Shown here: positions 52,791 through 61,482 of the stretch, one piece after another | Layout of the letters: each line of letters begins with the position of its first letter | Position numbering within the stretch: position 1 is the stretch's first letter | Position numbers and translations under genes: made by a program | DNA from: Fulvia fulva | Taxonomy: Eukaryota > Ascomycota > Dothideomycetes > Mycosphaerellales > Mycosphaerellaceae | Reading direction: 5' to 3' | Assembly: GCF_020509005.1 (NCBI RefSeq) | Contig: NC_063018.1 | Coordinates: 3,038,001 to 3,102,000 of the forward strand | Length of the DNA: 64,000 nucleotides | The notes under the pieces: generated by a model | The model's database searches: none | What the model was told of the DNA's origin: nothing | The model's input: the letters and a program-made list of their open reading frames with translations, nothing else

Positions 52791-54491
52791 TCAAAGCAGA
52801 TTATTAACAAGGCCCGTGAAGTCACCTGTCCTTCGGCCAATTGGCCATGCCGGAGCTTCACTATCGCCTTTGCGACTTTGGGCGTCGGCTTCTTTCGGAG
52901 TGGTTCTCTGATTGTCGAAAGCTCTCTCGAACCCCAAGTCAATGCAGTTGGCTGTAACAGCTCTTCCTATTGGTGTCGGTCGAAACCGCCCGTGCGGTGA
53001 AGCTCGAATGCTGCGAAGCAGTCGAAGATATACGTCAGAAGACCCGTACAGAAGGATAGAGCCCATGTCGTCTTCATGAAACGCCCACATACCATCATCG
53101 CTGGACGGTAAGTTGACTCTCAGATTACACGTCTGCATTTGATGCAACTTTGCCATCAGCACTTTTTGCATGAAGTTGATGACTCCTGGGGCCGCGGTGG
53201 TGCGGCCTTCTGTCAAAACCCCTGCGACCGGCACCACCGCCCATTGCCTGAGAGCGACGTGGGACAGAGTGTCTTTGTGCCGTAAGAGGAACTTCACAGT
53301 GGTGACTGGCGAGCAGTGGTTCCAGACCTCGTTCATGAAATGTCCTCGAGGGCAGAAGACGGCTGAGTTAAGCATGCTGAAGTTGCGTAGCTTGGGCAGA
53401 TAGCAGGTCGTGAGCACTTTCTGGCAAGTGTCAAGGTACGATGTATTCAGGACCAGGCGCTCCAGATTCTTCGCACAGTCCAAGATCCGGTACAGGATTG
53501 CTGCCATGTCACGATGGCCAGTGACGTCGTCCATGTCTCCTTCCATAACGCCGATGGAAAGGTGTTTGATGCAGCGCATGCTACGTTGAAAGACATCGCC
53601 ATGAAGCATGGTCCCAAACGCGCGGTCATCGACCAAGTTTTTGTGCAGATATATTTCAAGTTCCACCGGCTGCTGCCAGCACGACATCGACGGCATGACT
53701 TTCAAGACTTGGCTTAGTGCTGCACGCGTGAAATTCATATCCACATCCGCGATGTAGAGTTGGCCCGAGACTTGCGTTTCCAGACTGAGTTGCGCGCGTG
53801 CCTTCCAGGCCGCTTCAGTGGCCGCATGCGAATCGTGGTACTTGAAAGCAAGTGGGAAGTTCAAGAAAGACGCATCGCCTTCTTCACTAGGGTTGTTGAC
53901 TAGGCGGCTAAGTTTGGGCAATAGTGGGAGACATGTCCTTAACTTGGCGATGTCGAGTCCAGAGTCCAGGATCTGCCTTTTCTGTTGACGGCGCCTTCGG
54001 TGGTCCTGATGTGCATTCTGGACCGCCGACGGCGGCAACTTGTGCATGTTCACAATTTGTTCGATTCTCCGTAAGCGCCGCCATCTCTCCAAGTCCTGGA
54101 CTTCTGGTCGGCAGGTGATGTTGAAGTAGTGCACGGCCTCGATGCCTTTACTGTAAATAGCATGCTGACAGATATCTGCTCATCGTCAGCGTGTCATGGC
54201 GGCATGTGTAGCTAATTTCGACAGTCACGTACATTGGAACCTGCTCAAAGAGCGTGGCGTCGGGTCGATGCATAGATCCTTGAAGAACGTGGTGAATCTC
54301 GTGGCACCAACTGCGGCGAAGCGTCGACAAGTCAACCTGAGAGCACATATGTCTGCGACCTCTGTCAGAGCAGCTGCGCACTCTACGAGTAGCTCGTTTG
54401 GCAGCCTGTATATCAGAGATTCTGGTAGCGCTTTTTGAGTTTGGTCAGCTCCCTGAACAGAGCAGTGTTCGGGCGAGGTGATGTCATCCAT
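52791..54491 (-). CDS. F-box protein, large (547 aa)
   Basis: There are two exons, 54491-54233 and 54175-52791, with a 57-bp intron (GTACGT...GAGCAG) in phase 1. The F-box is near residues 22-60 (SLIYRLPNELLVECAAALTE, then ICALRLTCRRFAAVG). The splice junction gives the usual SRFQYICQHAIYSKGIE segment that follows the box in this fungal family. The rest is a helical repeat-like region with Leu-rich stretches (CAKNLERLVLNTS; YLPKLRNFSMLNS) resembling degenerate LRRs. It would be a substrate adaptor for an SCF ubiquitin ligase. It belongs to a different F-box subfamily than the pair at 1-3 kb. It converges on the oxygenase gene. Confidence 0.8.
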
Positions 54492-54652
54492 GATGTGCTC
54501 TGGTGCTACGAAGAGGGTTCGTGTTGGTGGACGCTTCTTGCAATTTATGGTGTTCAGCGCGAAATCACCCCTGTAGAGGCCAGCATGGAACAACGCTCTC
54601 GGCAGGACATGAGCAGGTGGAACAAATGTGAAGTCGGTAAGATGTCACATGT

Positions 54653-55435
54653 TCAGCCACCTTCGTGCATAGCAGCAGGACTCCAGTACTCGGTTTCACC
54701 AGCTTGCTCGTCGACCCAAACCAGGCTGTCGGCAACCAGATCATCAATGACGGCCACACCTCGTGCCTGCTCCCAGTGCAGGTTCGCTTGCAGCATAGAC
54801 ACAGTCACAAACCCCATGACCTGTATCACTTCCAGCACAGTCGACTGATCCGGATTCAACTCTTTAGGGACACTGCGAATATACTTCGTGGAACCCAGGT
54901 GCACAATCTTGAACTGTCCACCCAGTGGCTCCAGACTCTCCAGTGCACGCTGAACATCATCATTTGTCACTTCCATACCACCACCTACCAGTCCTCTGCC
55001 CTTGGCTATCCGCTTTCTCGCTTCAGCCAACGCAATCATGCCACCGTTTTCACCCCGTGACTCTCTGCAAACTTCCACAAGCCGCACGCCGAGCTCGAAG
55101 TAGAAATCGTTCACGCTTGTGCCGAGCATCTTCGCCCACACGCTGCCACCCTTCCCGCTTGCATCTTTCGCGTTGATGTTGCTGCCAGCGAGGGGATCGA
55201 CACCAATGGCATGACACATTCGAGCGAACTCGGCGCGAAAAGTCGGATTGCTGCGAATGTCCTTGGCATGGGTGAGGGAGAAGTTGTGCAGTGCTGCTTG
55301 GAAGACGGAGAGCTGGTTGGCGAGAGCGTCGGCGTGGGTTGATCGAAGTGCAGCGCCATGAGCTGCGTACTTGTCGGAGGAAATAGCGGCGTTGGAGAAG
55401 GCGCCCAAGCCTACGCCGCGACGAGAAGAGGCCAT
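54653..55435 (-). CDS. ESCRT-II subunit Snf8/Vps22 (260 aa)
   Basis: The N-terminus RRGVGLGAFSNAAISSDKYAAHG and the winged-helix blocks (FCAEFARMCHAIGVDPLAG-like; KMLGTSVNDFYFELGVRLVEVC; VLEVIQVMGFVT) match Vps22/EAP30. This subunit forms ESCRT-II with Vps25 and Vps36 on endosomes and sorts ubiquitylated membrane proteins into multivesicular bodies. Its length is normal and no intron is needed. The ATG at 55435 is preferred to the open frame 6 codons upstream. It is divergent from RPL7. Confidence 0.92.
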   Translation of the reverse strand: MASSRRGVGLGAFSNAAISSDKYAAHGAALRSTHADALANQLSVFQAALHNFSLTHAKDIRSNPTFRAEFARMCHAIGVDPLAGSNINAKDASGKGGSVWAKMLGTSVNDFYFELGVRLVEVCRESRGENGGMIALAEARKRIAKGRGLVGGGMEVTNDDVQRALESLEPLGGQFKIVHLGSTKYIRSVPKELNPDQSTVLEVIQVMGFVTVSMLQANLHWEQARGVAVIDDLVADSLVWVDEQAGETEYWSPAAMHEGG

Positions 55436-55688
55436 GTTGTGTGAAAGTGTCACATTGGATGGTGTTGATGTCCTGGCGGTCGAGGATGATGGTCAGGCAC
55501 CAAGGCATGAACGATCGGCTCGGGCCGCTCGGCAAAACATCTTGCCAAGCGTGCACGGTGCACCACACTCGATCGCCATTTCCCAAAGTTGCAGCTGGTC
55601 GAGAATTTGTTCCTTCCTCTCCAGACTCGCAGCCAGTCGCACACAACAACAACCCGGTCCATCCCCCACCAACGACAACACCGGCACA
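55436..55688. promoter_or_regulatory. Divergent SNF8/RPL7 promoter
   Basis: This 253-bp interval separates the two start codons. A C/A-rich stretch just before the RPL7 ATG fits a ribosomal-protein leader. No motif is firmly assigned. Confidence 0.45.
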
Positions 55689-57045
55689 ATGGCACCAGGA
55701 AAGAAGGCAGGTACCGTCAAGATGTATGTTGGCGCCAGTACCATCACCGCCGCCGGGTGAGGAGGTGCAGCACAGTCGGTCCGCAGCAAAAGCTCGAAAT
55801 TGCTTGCTCTTAGCAGCAGCAAACATACACTCCATTCCTGCCTCAGTCCTGCACGTCGTCAACGCTGGCACGTCAGAATGTGAGGCAGCTGGCATTGCGA
55901 ACATCGGCGAAAGCCTGCCTCAATGCCAGACGCCAGCTCGAAAGAGCACGGCGCTCTCGCCTAGCGAGATCTTGTCGGATGAGGTCCTTCGGGATGTCTC
56001 ACTGATCAACAAACACTCTATCAGGAGTGCTCAGCGGAGAATGCATGAGAGCCAGACCACTGCGCCGCACTTCTTCGCGCGGGGGCGCATCCCTAAGCGG
56101 ACCGACTAACATTGCACACCAGGAGCGTCCCAACCCAGGACCAGATTCTCGTTCCAGAGACTCTCCTCAAGAAGCGCAAGTCGCAGGAGAAGGAGCGCGC
56201 CGAGAAGGCCGAGCAGCGTGAGCAGCGCAAGAAGGTTGGTCACACCCACTCCCGCCCAGCACTCAATGATTATATCTACCAACCATATGCGACTAGCCTA
56301 AGGGCGATGTTGTCCATAGTCAACCATCTTTCGGGAATGAGACCGTGCCGCGTCTTGATCTACACATCAACAGTCATGGGCATTGATGACCATTTGCTGA
56401 CATTGTCATCCACAGGAGAGCAAGCAGAAGCGCGAGCAGATCTTCAAGCGTGCCGAGTCCTACGTCAAGGAGTACCGGGACCTTGAGCGTGAGAAGATCC
56501 GCCTCAACCGTGTCGCCAAGTCCGAGGGCTCCTACTACGTCCCAGCCGAGCCCAAGCTCGCCTTCGTCGTCCGCATCAAGGGTATCAACAAGATCGACCC
56601 AAAGAAGCGCAAGACCCTCCAGCTCCTCCGTCTTCTCCAGATCAACAACGGTGTCTTCATCCGCCTGACCAAGGCCACCTCCGAGATGCTCAAGATCGTC
56701 GAGCCATTCGTCGCCTACGGCTACCCCAACCTGAAGTCTGTCCGTGAGCTCGTCTACAAGCGTGGATACGCCAAGACCAGCCAGAAGCAGCGCATTCCTC
56801 TCACCGACAACGGCATCATCGAGGAGCACCTCGGCCAGTACGGCATTGTCTGCATGGAGGACCTGATCCACGAGATCTACACCGTTGGCCCCAACTTCAA
56901 GCAGGCCTCCAACTTCCTCTGGCCATTCAAGCTCTCCAACCCAACTGGTGGCTTCCACAAGCGCAAGTTCCTCCACTTCATCGAGGGTGGCGACCTTGGT
57001 AACCGTGAGGAGTACATCAACCAGCTCATCCGCCAGATGAACTAG
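55689..57045 (+). CDS. 60S ribosomal protein L7 (uL30), 258 aa
   Basis: There are three exons, 55689-55723, 56123-56234 and 56416-57045. Intron 1 is 399 bp, with a perfect GACTAAC branch site, and intron 2 is 181 bp with a GTTGGT donor. Exon 1 encodes only the first 11-12 residues ([12 protein letters not shown]). The protein is a typical fungal L7: a Lys/Arg/Glu-rich N-terminal extension, [40 protein letters not shown] and the end [12 protein letters not shown]. Codon use is strongly biased to C-ending codons, as expected for high expression. It is a structural protein of the large cytosolic subunit. Confidence 0.96.
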
Positions 57046-57970
57046 GTTCAGAACATGAGCATGAATTACGGACTGGGGTTGGGTGTGCGTTGAGCGCTGA
57101 TATCCTGTGCTTCGCGAGGGAACGTGAAGCCAGCGCATGGCGAATGGCGTCGGTAGATCCAAAAAGGAATCGTTCAATGTCATCTTCAGCCCGTCCGACT
57201 CAAAAGTACTTGTTCTTGCTTACCGTCCTGCTCGTTCCTGCTTGTCTATCACCTGCATCTTCGCCTCACACCTGTCGTTAATCATGTCTTGCGTAGAAGC
57301 TCGGCATCACGCCTCGCAGACCAATACCAAACTACATCAGTTCGATGTTGCCTATACAACGCGAATCGTAGAACGCGACGCATCCCCGGCTAAAGTGTGG
57401 CGGACGCTTCGATGATCCCTCTTGGTAGAGAAACCAAAAGCAAAACGATCGCCCAAGGCACAGTGGCAGCGCGCGACAGGGAGTGCAAGAACCTACAATA
57501 CAGGTCCGGTGCCCTCTCATCGAGTGTCTTTTAGGCCGGATACTATGGACATCTTGACCGAGCCACTGAGCCTTGAAAGATCGTCGAAAGGTTCGCGATG
57601 TTAGGAGCAATATGTACATCACTCACAGTGAATCTGCACGTGCTCTTGTTGGCACTTTGGGGCAGTGCCTGGTGCCATAGGCACTGTCCCATGGAAATTG
57701 AAGAAACAATCACATGCTGAAGATCTTGGCAGGTCATGGGCGCCACTCACTGCTGATCAATCGTACTTACCTCCGACAGTTGCTCTTGGTCCAGTGGTCG
57801 ACTCAATCAGGCGCTCAAATCGAGCATGAAAGACGCTCGATGCACATTATCAAGCTTCACGACGTCTGCTGTGAGGTCGATGATGCGTTGCGAGATAGCC
57901 GCTCAACCAAGGATGATTGTTTTGCTTCACCAACCACCCTCTTCATCGAGCTCGACCTTTTGGCTACCTC
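57046..57970. other. Intergenic, nothing recognised
   Basis: This 0.9-kb stretch holds the RPL7 3' end and the flank of the convergent methyltransferase. Frames at 57090-57281, 57137-57415 and 57714-57992 show no domain. Confidence 0.5.
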
Positions 57971-58923
57971 TCACTTCACCACAACACCATAATGCATAAA
58001 ATCCCACTTTCCCCCCTCAACCTCAACCTCAAACATTCCCACCTCCACCTCCACCTCCACCCTCTCCTTCTCCTCCATCCCCTCCGCAGCCTCATGAACC
58101 ATCCTCTCAAAACTCCCCTCATCATGTCTAAACATCTCCCCACTCCTTGTTCGCTCATGCTTCAACACCCCAGGCTCCTTAACACCCGCCTGGCGTCCAA
58201 ACACCATGCTCCCTTTCACGGGGTTCAACAGCTTCAACGTCTTTCGCACGAGCTCCACCTGCTCCGCCCAGCTGAACAGATGGAAGAAAGAGCTGGCGTG
58301 TACATAATCGAAACTCCCCTCCGTCAAATTCGGGGTGGACGCGAAGACATCACCGTGCACGAATGTACTCCTCAACGTCTCCCGGTCCCTGAACAAATCG
58401 TAGCCCAGCTCTGTGAAGTCCTTCTCCATCTCGAAACCTGTCAAGTTCGCAGACGCTGCGCCATCATGCACGAGTTTCCGTAAATCCTGCCCGAAGCAGC
58501 AGCCGAGATCAAGTAACGTCTTGCCACCTTTGACGCCAGCGAGGACGTCGTTGTATTTAGGGGCAGTGGAGACGCCGAAGTCGAGGAAGCGGTACTGGCC
58601 TATGCAGGGGTATGGGAAGATTTTGAAGGCGCGGTCACGCTGTTCGGTGATGTTAGCGAAGAATGGGCGAGGAGCGGGTGGGATGTGATTGACGTAGGGG
58701 AGGAACATACGACGTCTTTGACATGTTGCACGACTTCATCTTCGGGTATGCCAGCGTACTTGACGAAAAGCTCTCTAACTTCAGGTGTGAGTTTGAAAGA
58801 TGGGTCGTCGATGAGGAGGCCGTTGAAGTCTTTCCAGATATCTGGCATCTTAGGCAGAATACTATTGTCAACGGTGTGCTTTGCTTGACTTGTAAAAGCG
58901 TCGTGGAGGTCTTGGCTGCTCAT
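57971..58923 (-). CDS. Class I SAM-dependent methyltransferase (293 aa)
   Basis: There are two exons, 58923-58711 and 58639-57971, with a 71-bp intron. The N-terminal part (LTPEVRELFVKYAGIPEDEVVQHV, then AFKIFPYPCIGQYRFLDF) is typical of a fungal group found both in secondary-metabolite clusters and alone. Motif I is LLDLGCCFGQDLR. A DYVHASSFFHLF segment and LNPVKGSMVFGRQ follow, as in the family. The C-terminus is an alternating Val/Glu low-complexity stretch encoded by an imperfect trinucleotide-pair repeat (CTC/CAC on the plus strand near 58020-58070). The substrate cannot be read from sequence; no biosynthetic core gene lies nearby, so a small-molecule role is only probable. Confidence 0.8.
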
Positions 58924-59244
58924 ATACCTCTTGGTCCGGCCCTATCACTCCATCGGTCAGCCGTGATGGATCTTACTTTCTACTTAAGACCAAAGCCCTT
59001 GGACCCGATAGCGGCCAAGTGACTTCATCCTGCAAGGTACGCGTAAATAGAGTTCGCGTGTGATACCGAAAGGGAAATCGGTCGGATAGATTGCTGACGC
59101 GTTCGTTACGGCCTCAGCTGTACTGTGTCTATGAAGTGGAATGTCAATACCCATTTCCTCGCCTGACGCCGCGCTCAATATCATGTTTTCGTCTGTTCAA
59201 GTAGAAGCCGTCTCGGAAAGTCCCACCCGGCATTATGCAGTCCT
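58924..59244. other. Intergenic, nothing recognised
   Basis: This is the upstream region of the methyltransferase and the 3' flank of the RING-CH gene. No feature was recognised. Confidence 0.45.
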
Positions 59245-60936
59245 TCACCGCGCAGCTCCTCGTCTCCGGTCATAGTTAACCACGCTGCGCTTACTATGCA
59301 TCTGCGCCATCTTCCACCGTACGTAAAGCGTCAGCGCATCCTTACAGACGACTAGCAGACATCCTCCAACCAGGCTTCGCGCCCACTTGTGCTGCAGAAG
59401 GCCTGCAATGCCCGTCTTCTGGAGCCCTCTGAAGCGAGGATTCGAGAGGAATTGTGTTTGTCGAAACACATCGATTGGCGGCCGCCCTGCTGTCCACGCA
59501 GAAGGAAGGATGAGCTTTAGAGCCTCGCCAGCGAAACCGGCGAGAGTCGGAAATATGAGAGCGCCGAGGACCGTCTCTGCGATGGCGGTGGGTGAGAAAG
59601 ACAGTCTTCGTTCTCCGCCGGCCGGTTGGTTTTGTTGATTCTGTTGTTGCTGTGCTTGTTGGCGAGCGCCCGCTTGTTGTGCTGGTGCTTCGTTCGCGCC
59701 ACCTTCAGGTACTGGTCGATTATCCTGGACTACAGGTCCAGGTGCGCCTTCGTCGCCGTCTTGCGCTGCTTGATCTGGTTGTGCCATCGCATTGTTCGCT
59801 GCTATGGCTTGCTCAATCTGGTCTTCGTTTTCCCAATCATCCCATATGCCTCCATCGATTCGCACTTCGAAGACGTTGCCATCTCCGTTGTCAGCTGGCT
59901 GACCCTCATCACCCACATCCACAACCTCGCCATTGGCATCGGTCTGCGTCTCATTGATCCGAGGTTGAATAGCTCTCAGCCACTGCTTTTCCCGCTCGGC
60001 CCAGACCTTCTTGTAGTAGTAATTGTACAGCGAGCGAAAGTATGGCAGGACCGCGAATGCAAAGCTGGCGCTCGGCGGCCACTGCGCGAAGTCGATGAAC
60101 TCGTTCGGTGAGTGTGCCTGTGACGCGAAGAAGATGATGGGCAAGACTGGTAGGACGCCGTCGGCGAAAGATGTGCGCGATAGCACAAGTATCGGTGTGA
60201 TAAGCGGTAGTCCGACATAGAGCCTCCAGTGAACGATGTGGTCAATCAACACATTGAGCAGCTGTTCTGAGGCTTCACCAGGGTGACCAGCGTATGCCTC
60301 GACTGGCGCTCGTGTCGCATTGTAAATCACGGGCCGTAGTATACGCTGCCCGTCGTCGCTACCAAAGATGGCGTATATCGAATGCATACCGTGCGCCAAG
60401 CTGAAGTTGTACACCACACCTGACAGAAGCGCCAGAGATCCTGGTGTGACTGCTTTTGCACCAAGGCGCTCGATACCGCGATAGAAGTCGACAAGGTAGT
60501 CTCTTGGTCTTGACAGCTTGATCTCCGACTTGCACTGTGGGCACTCAATCTTCGGCGCTGCAAGTCCTGGTCGACCTCGCTGGTTCTTGGGTGCCTCCAT
60601 GTCCGCGATCCAATCCAGCAGACATTCCTCGTGTGCCTCCAGCGCGCAAGGACAAGGATTCCGCCATCGCGATGTCTCAGGTGTGTCCTCTGTAGAGTCT
60701 GAAAAGCAGATCCAGCACTTCTTTGGTTCCGCATCGTCTTGCGGCAGAGGGAATGTGCTCGATGGCTGCTGTGTTTGCGGCTTCTCTTCCTGGTCCGGCT
60801 TGTTAACGAAGATGGTCTGAGAGTCTTCTGATCGGGTTCTTGCGGGTGATTGTGACGGACGCGAGGTTGATCGTGGTGCTTGGTCTGGACGTGATGGGCG
60901 GCGCTGCGATGATCGGCGTGCTGGCATGGAAGCCAT
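59245..60936 (-). CDS. RING-CH (MARCH-type) membrane E3 ubiquitin ligase (563 aa)
   Basis: A complete RING-CH finger lies at residues 74-135: Cys74, Cys77, Cys95, Cys97, His102, Cys105, Cys132 and Cys135 (CWIC; CPC; HEEC; CPQC). Several membrane segments follow, for example around TPGSLALLSGVVYNFS, LYVGLPLITPILVLS and the C-terminal FPTLAGFAGEALK and LVGGCLLVVCKD stretches. A long Gln/Glu/Asp-rich loop lies between them. RING-CH proteins ubiquitylate membrane proteins in the ER or endosomal system. The architecture differs from Doa10 (which has 14 spans) and is common in filamentous fungi. It is single-exon with a clean ATG at 60936. It is divergent from RAD26. Confidence 0.87.
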   Translation of the reverse strand: MASMPARRSSQRRPSRPDQAPRSTSRPSQSPARTRSEDSQTIFVNKPDQEEKPQTQQPSSTFPLPQDDAEPKKCWICFSDSTEDTPETSRWRNPCPCALEAHEECLLDWIADMEAPKNQRGRPGLAAPKIECPQCKSEIKLSRPRDYLVDFYRGIERLGAKAVTPGSLALLSGVVYNFSLAHGMHSIYAIFGSDDGQRILRPVIYNATRAPVEAYAGHPGEASEQLLNVLIDHIVHWRLYVGLPLITPILVLSRTSFADGVLPVLPIIFFASQAHSPNEFIDFAQWPPSASFAFAVLPYFRSLYNYYYKKVWAEREKQWLRAIQPRINETQTDANGEVVDVGDEGQPADNGDGNVFEVRIDGGIWDDWENEDQIEQAIAANNAMAQPDQAAQDGDEGAPGPVVQDNRPVPEGGANEAPAQQAGARQQAQQQQNQQNQPAGGERRLSFSPTAIAETVLGALIFPTLAGFAGEALKLILPSAWTAGRPPIDVFRQTQFLSNPRFRGLQKTGIAGLLQHKWARSLVGGCLLVVCKDALTLYVRWKMAQMHSKRSVVNYDRRRGAAR

Positions 60937-61482
60937 CGTGGGCGGGGATGCTCCGGCTGGGAGGAGGAGGAGGAGGCTCTCGTGTGTACCTCGTGGAGTT
61001 GTGCTATCGCATGGAGTCGGCGAGATATGGAGTGTGCCTAAGATATGATGTTGCTAGGCGCATTGGCCGGGCTTGTGTGATGCTGTAGCCAAACAGTGTA
61101 CTGTAGGAGCTCGACGTTTCATGTTCCGTCATTCACTTCGGCTGCACCTGCCGAGGTGCGGGTCCGGGCTCGTGCTTCGCTGACCCGAACTGCTGGGCCC
61201 AACTCCGTCATTCAATCCGGCCTCGACATTGTGAGATCGTCAAAGAACTTCTTGACAACACATCACGCCACGCAGATAACGATATTGCTGCAACTTATCA
61301 CACTGTTGTGCGCCTCTCCGACAGATCAGCCAACACCGAGCACGCGACTACAACTGCAACGCATACTGCTGGTTGACGCCACAGTGATGCCTGCTACATC
61401 CGCGCTTTCATGAGTACACCCTACTCTCTTTACTTCCTCTTCCGCTCTCTATTCCTCACTCCTCCGCCATCGAGTCAGCACC
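60937..61482. promoter_or_regulatory. Divergent promoter of RING-CH gene and RAD26
   Basis: This 546-bp interval lies between the two start codons. The part nearest RAD26 (61415-61480) is pyrimidine-rich (TCTCTTTACTTCCTCTTCC) and probably the leader. A frame at 60840-61088 is the shadow of the RING-CH start plus promoter. Confidence 0.45.

Noticed and set aside
56235..56415. Possible C/D-box snoRNA in RPL7 intron 2 (AATGATTA near the start, CTGA near the end, CAATG/CATTG terminal pairing)
   Set aside because: The C box is imperfect and overlaps the stem. The CTGA is also the intron branch site, and no rRNA guide match could be shown. RPL7 introns do host snoRNAs in yeasts, so a covariance search would be worthwhile.
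58020..58080. Microsatellite-like CTC/CAC repeat
   Set aside because: It is the coding sequence of the Val/Glu-rich tail of the methyltransferase, not an independent repeat.
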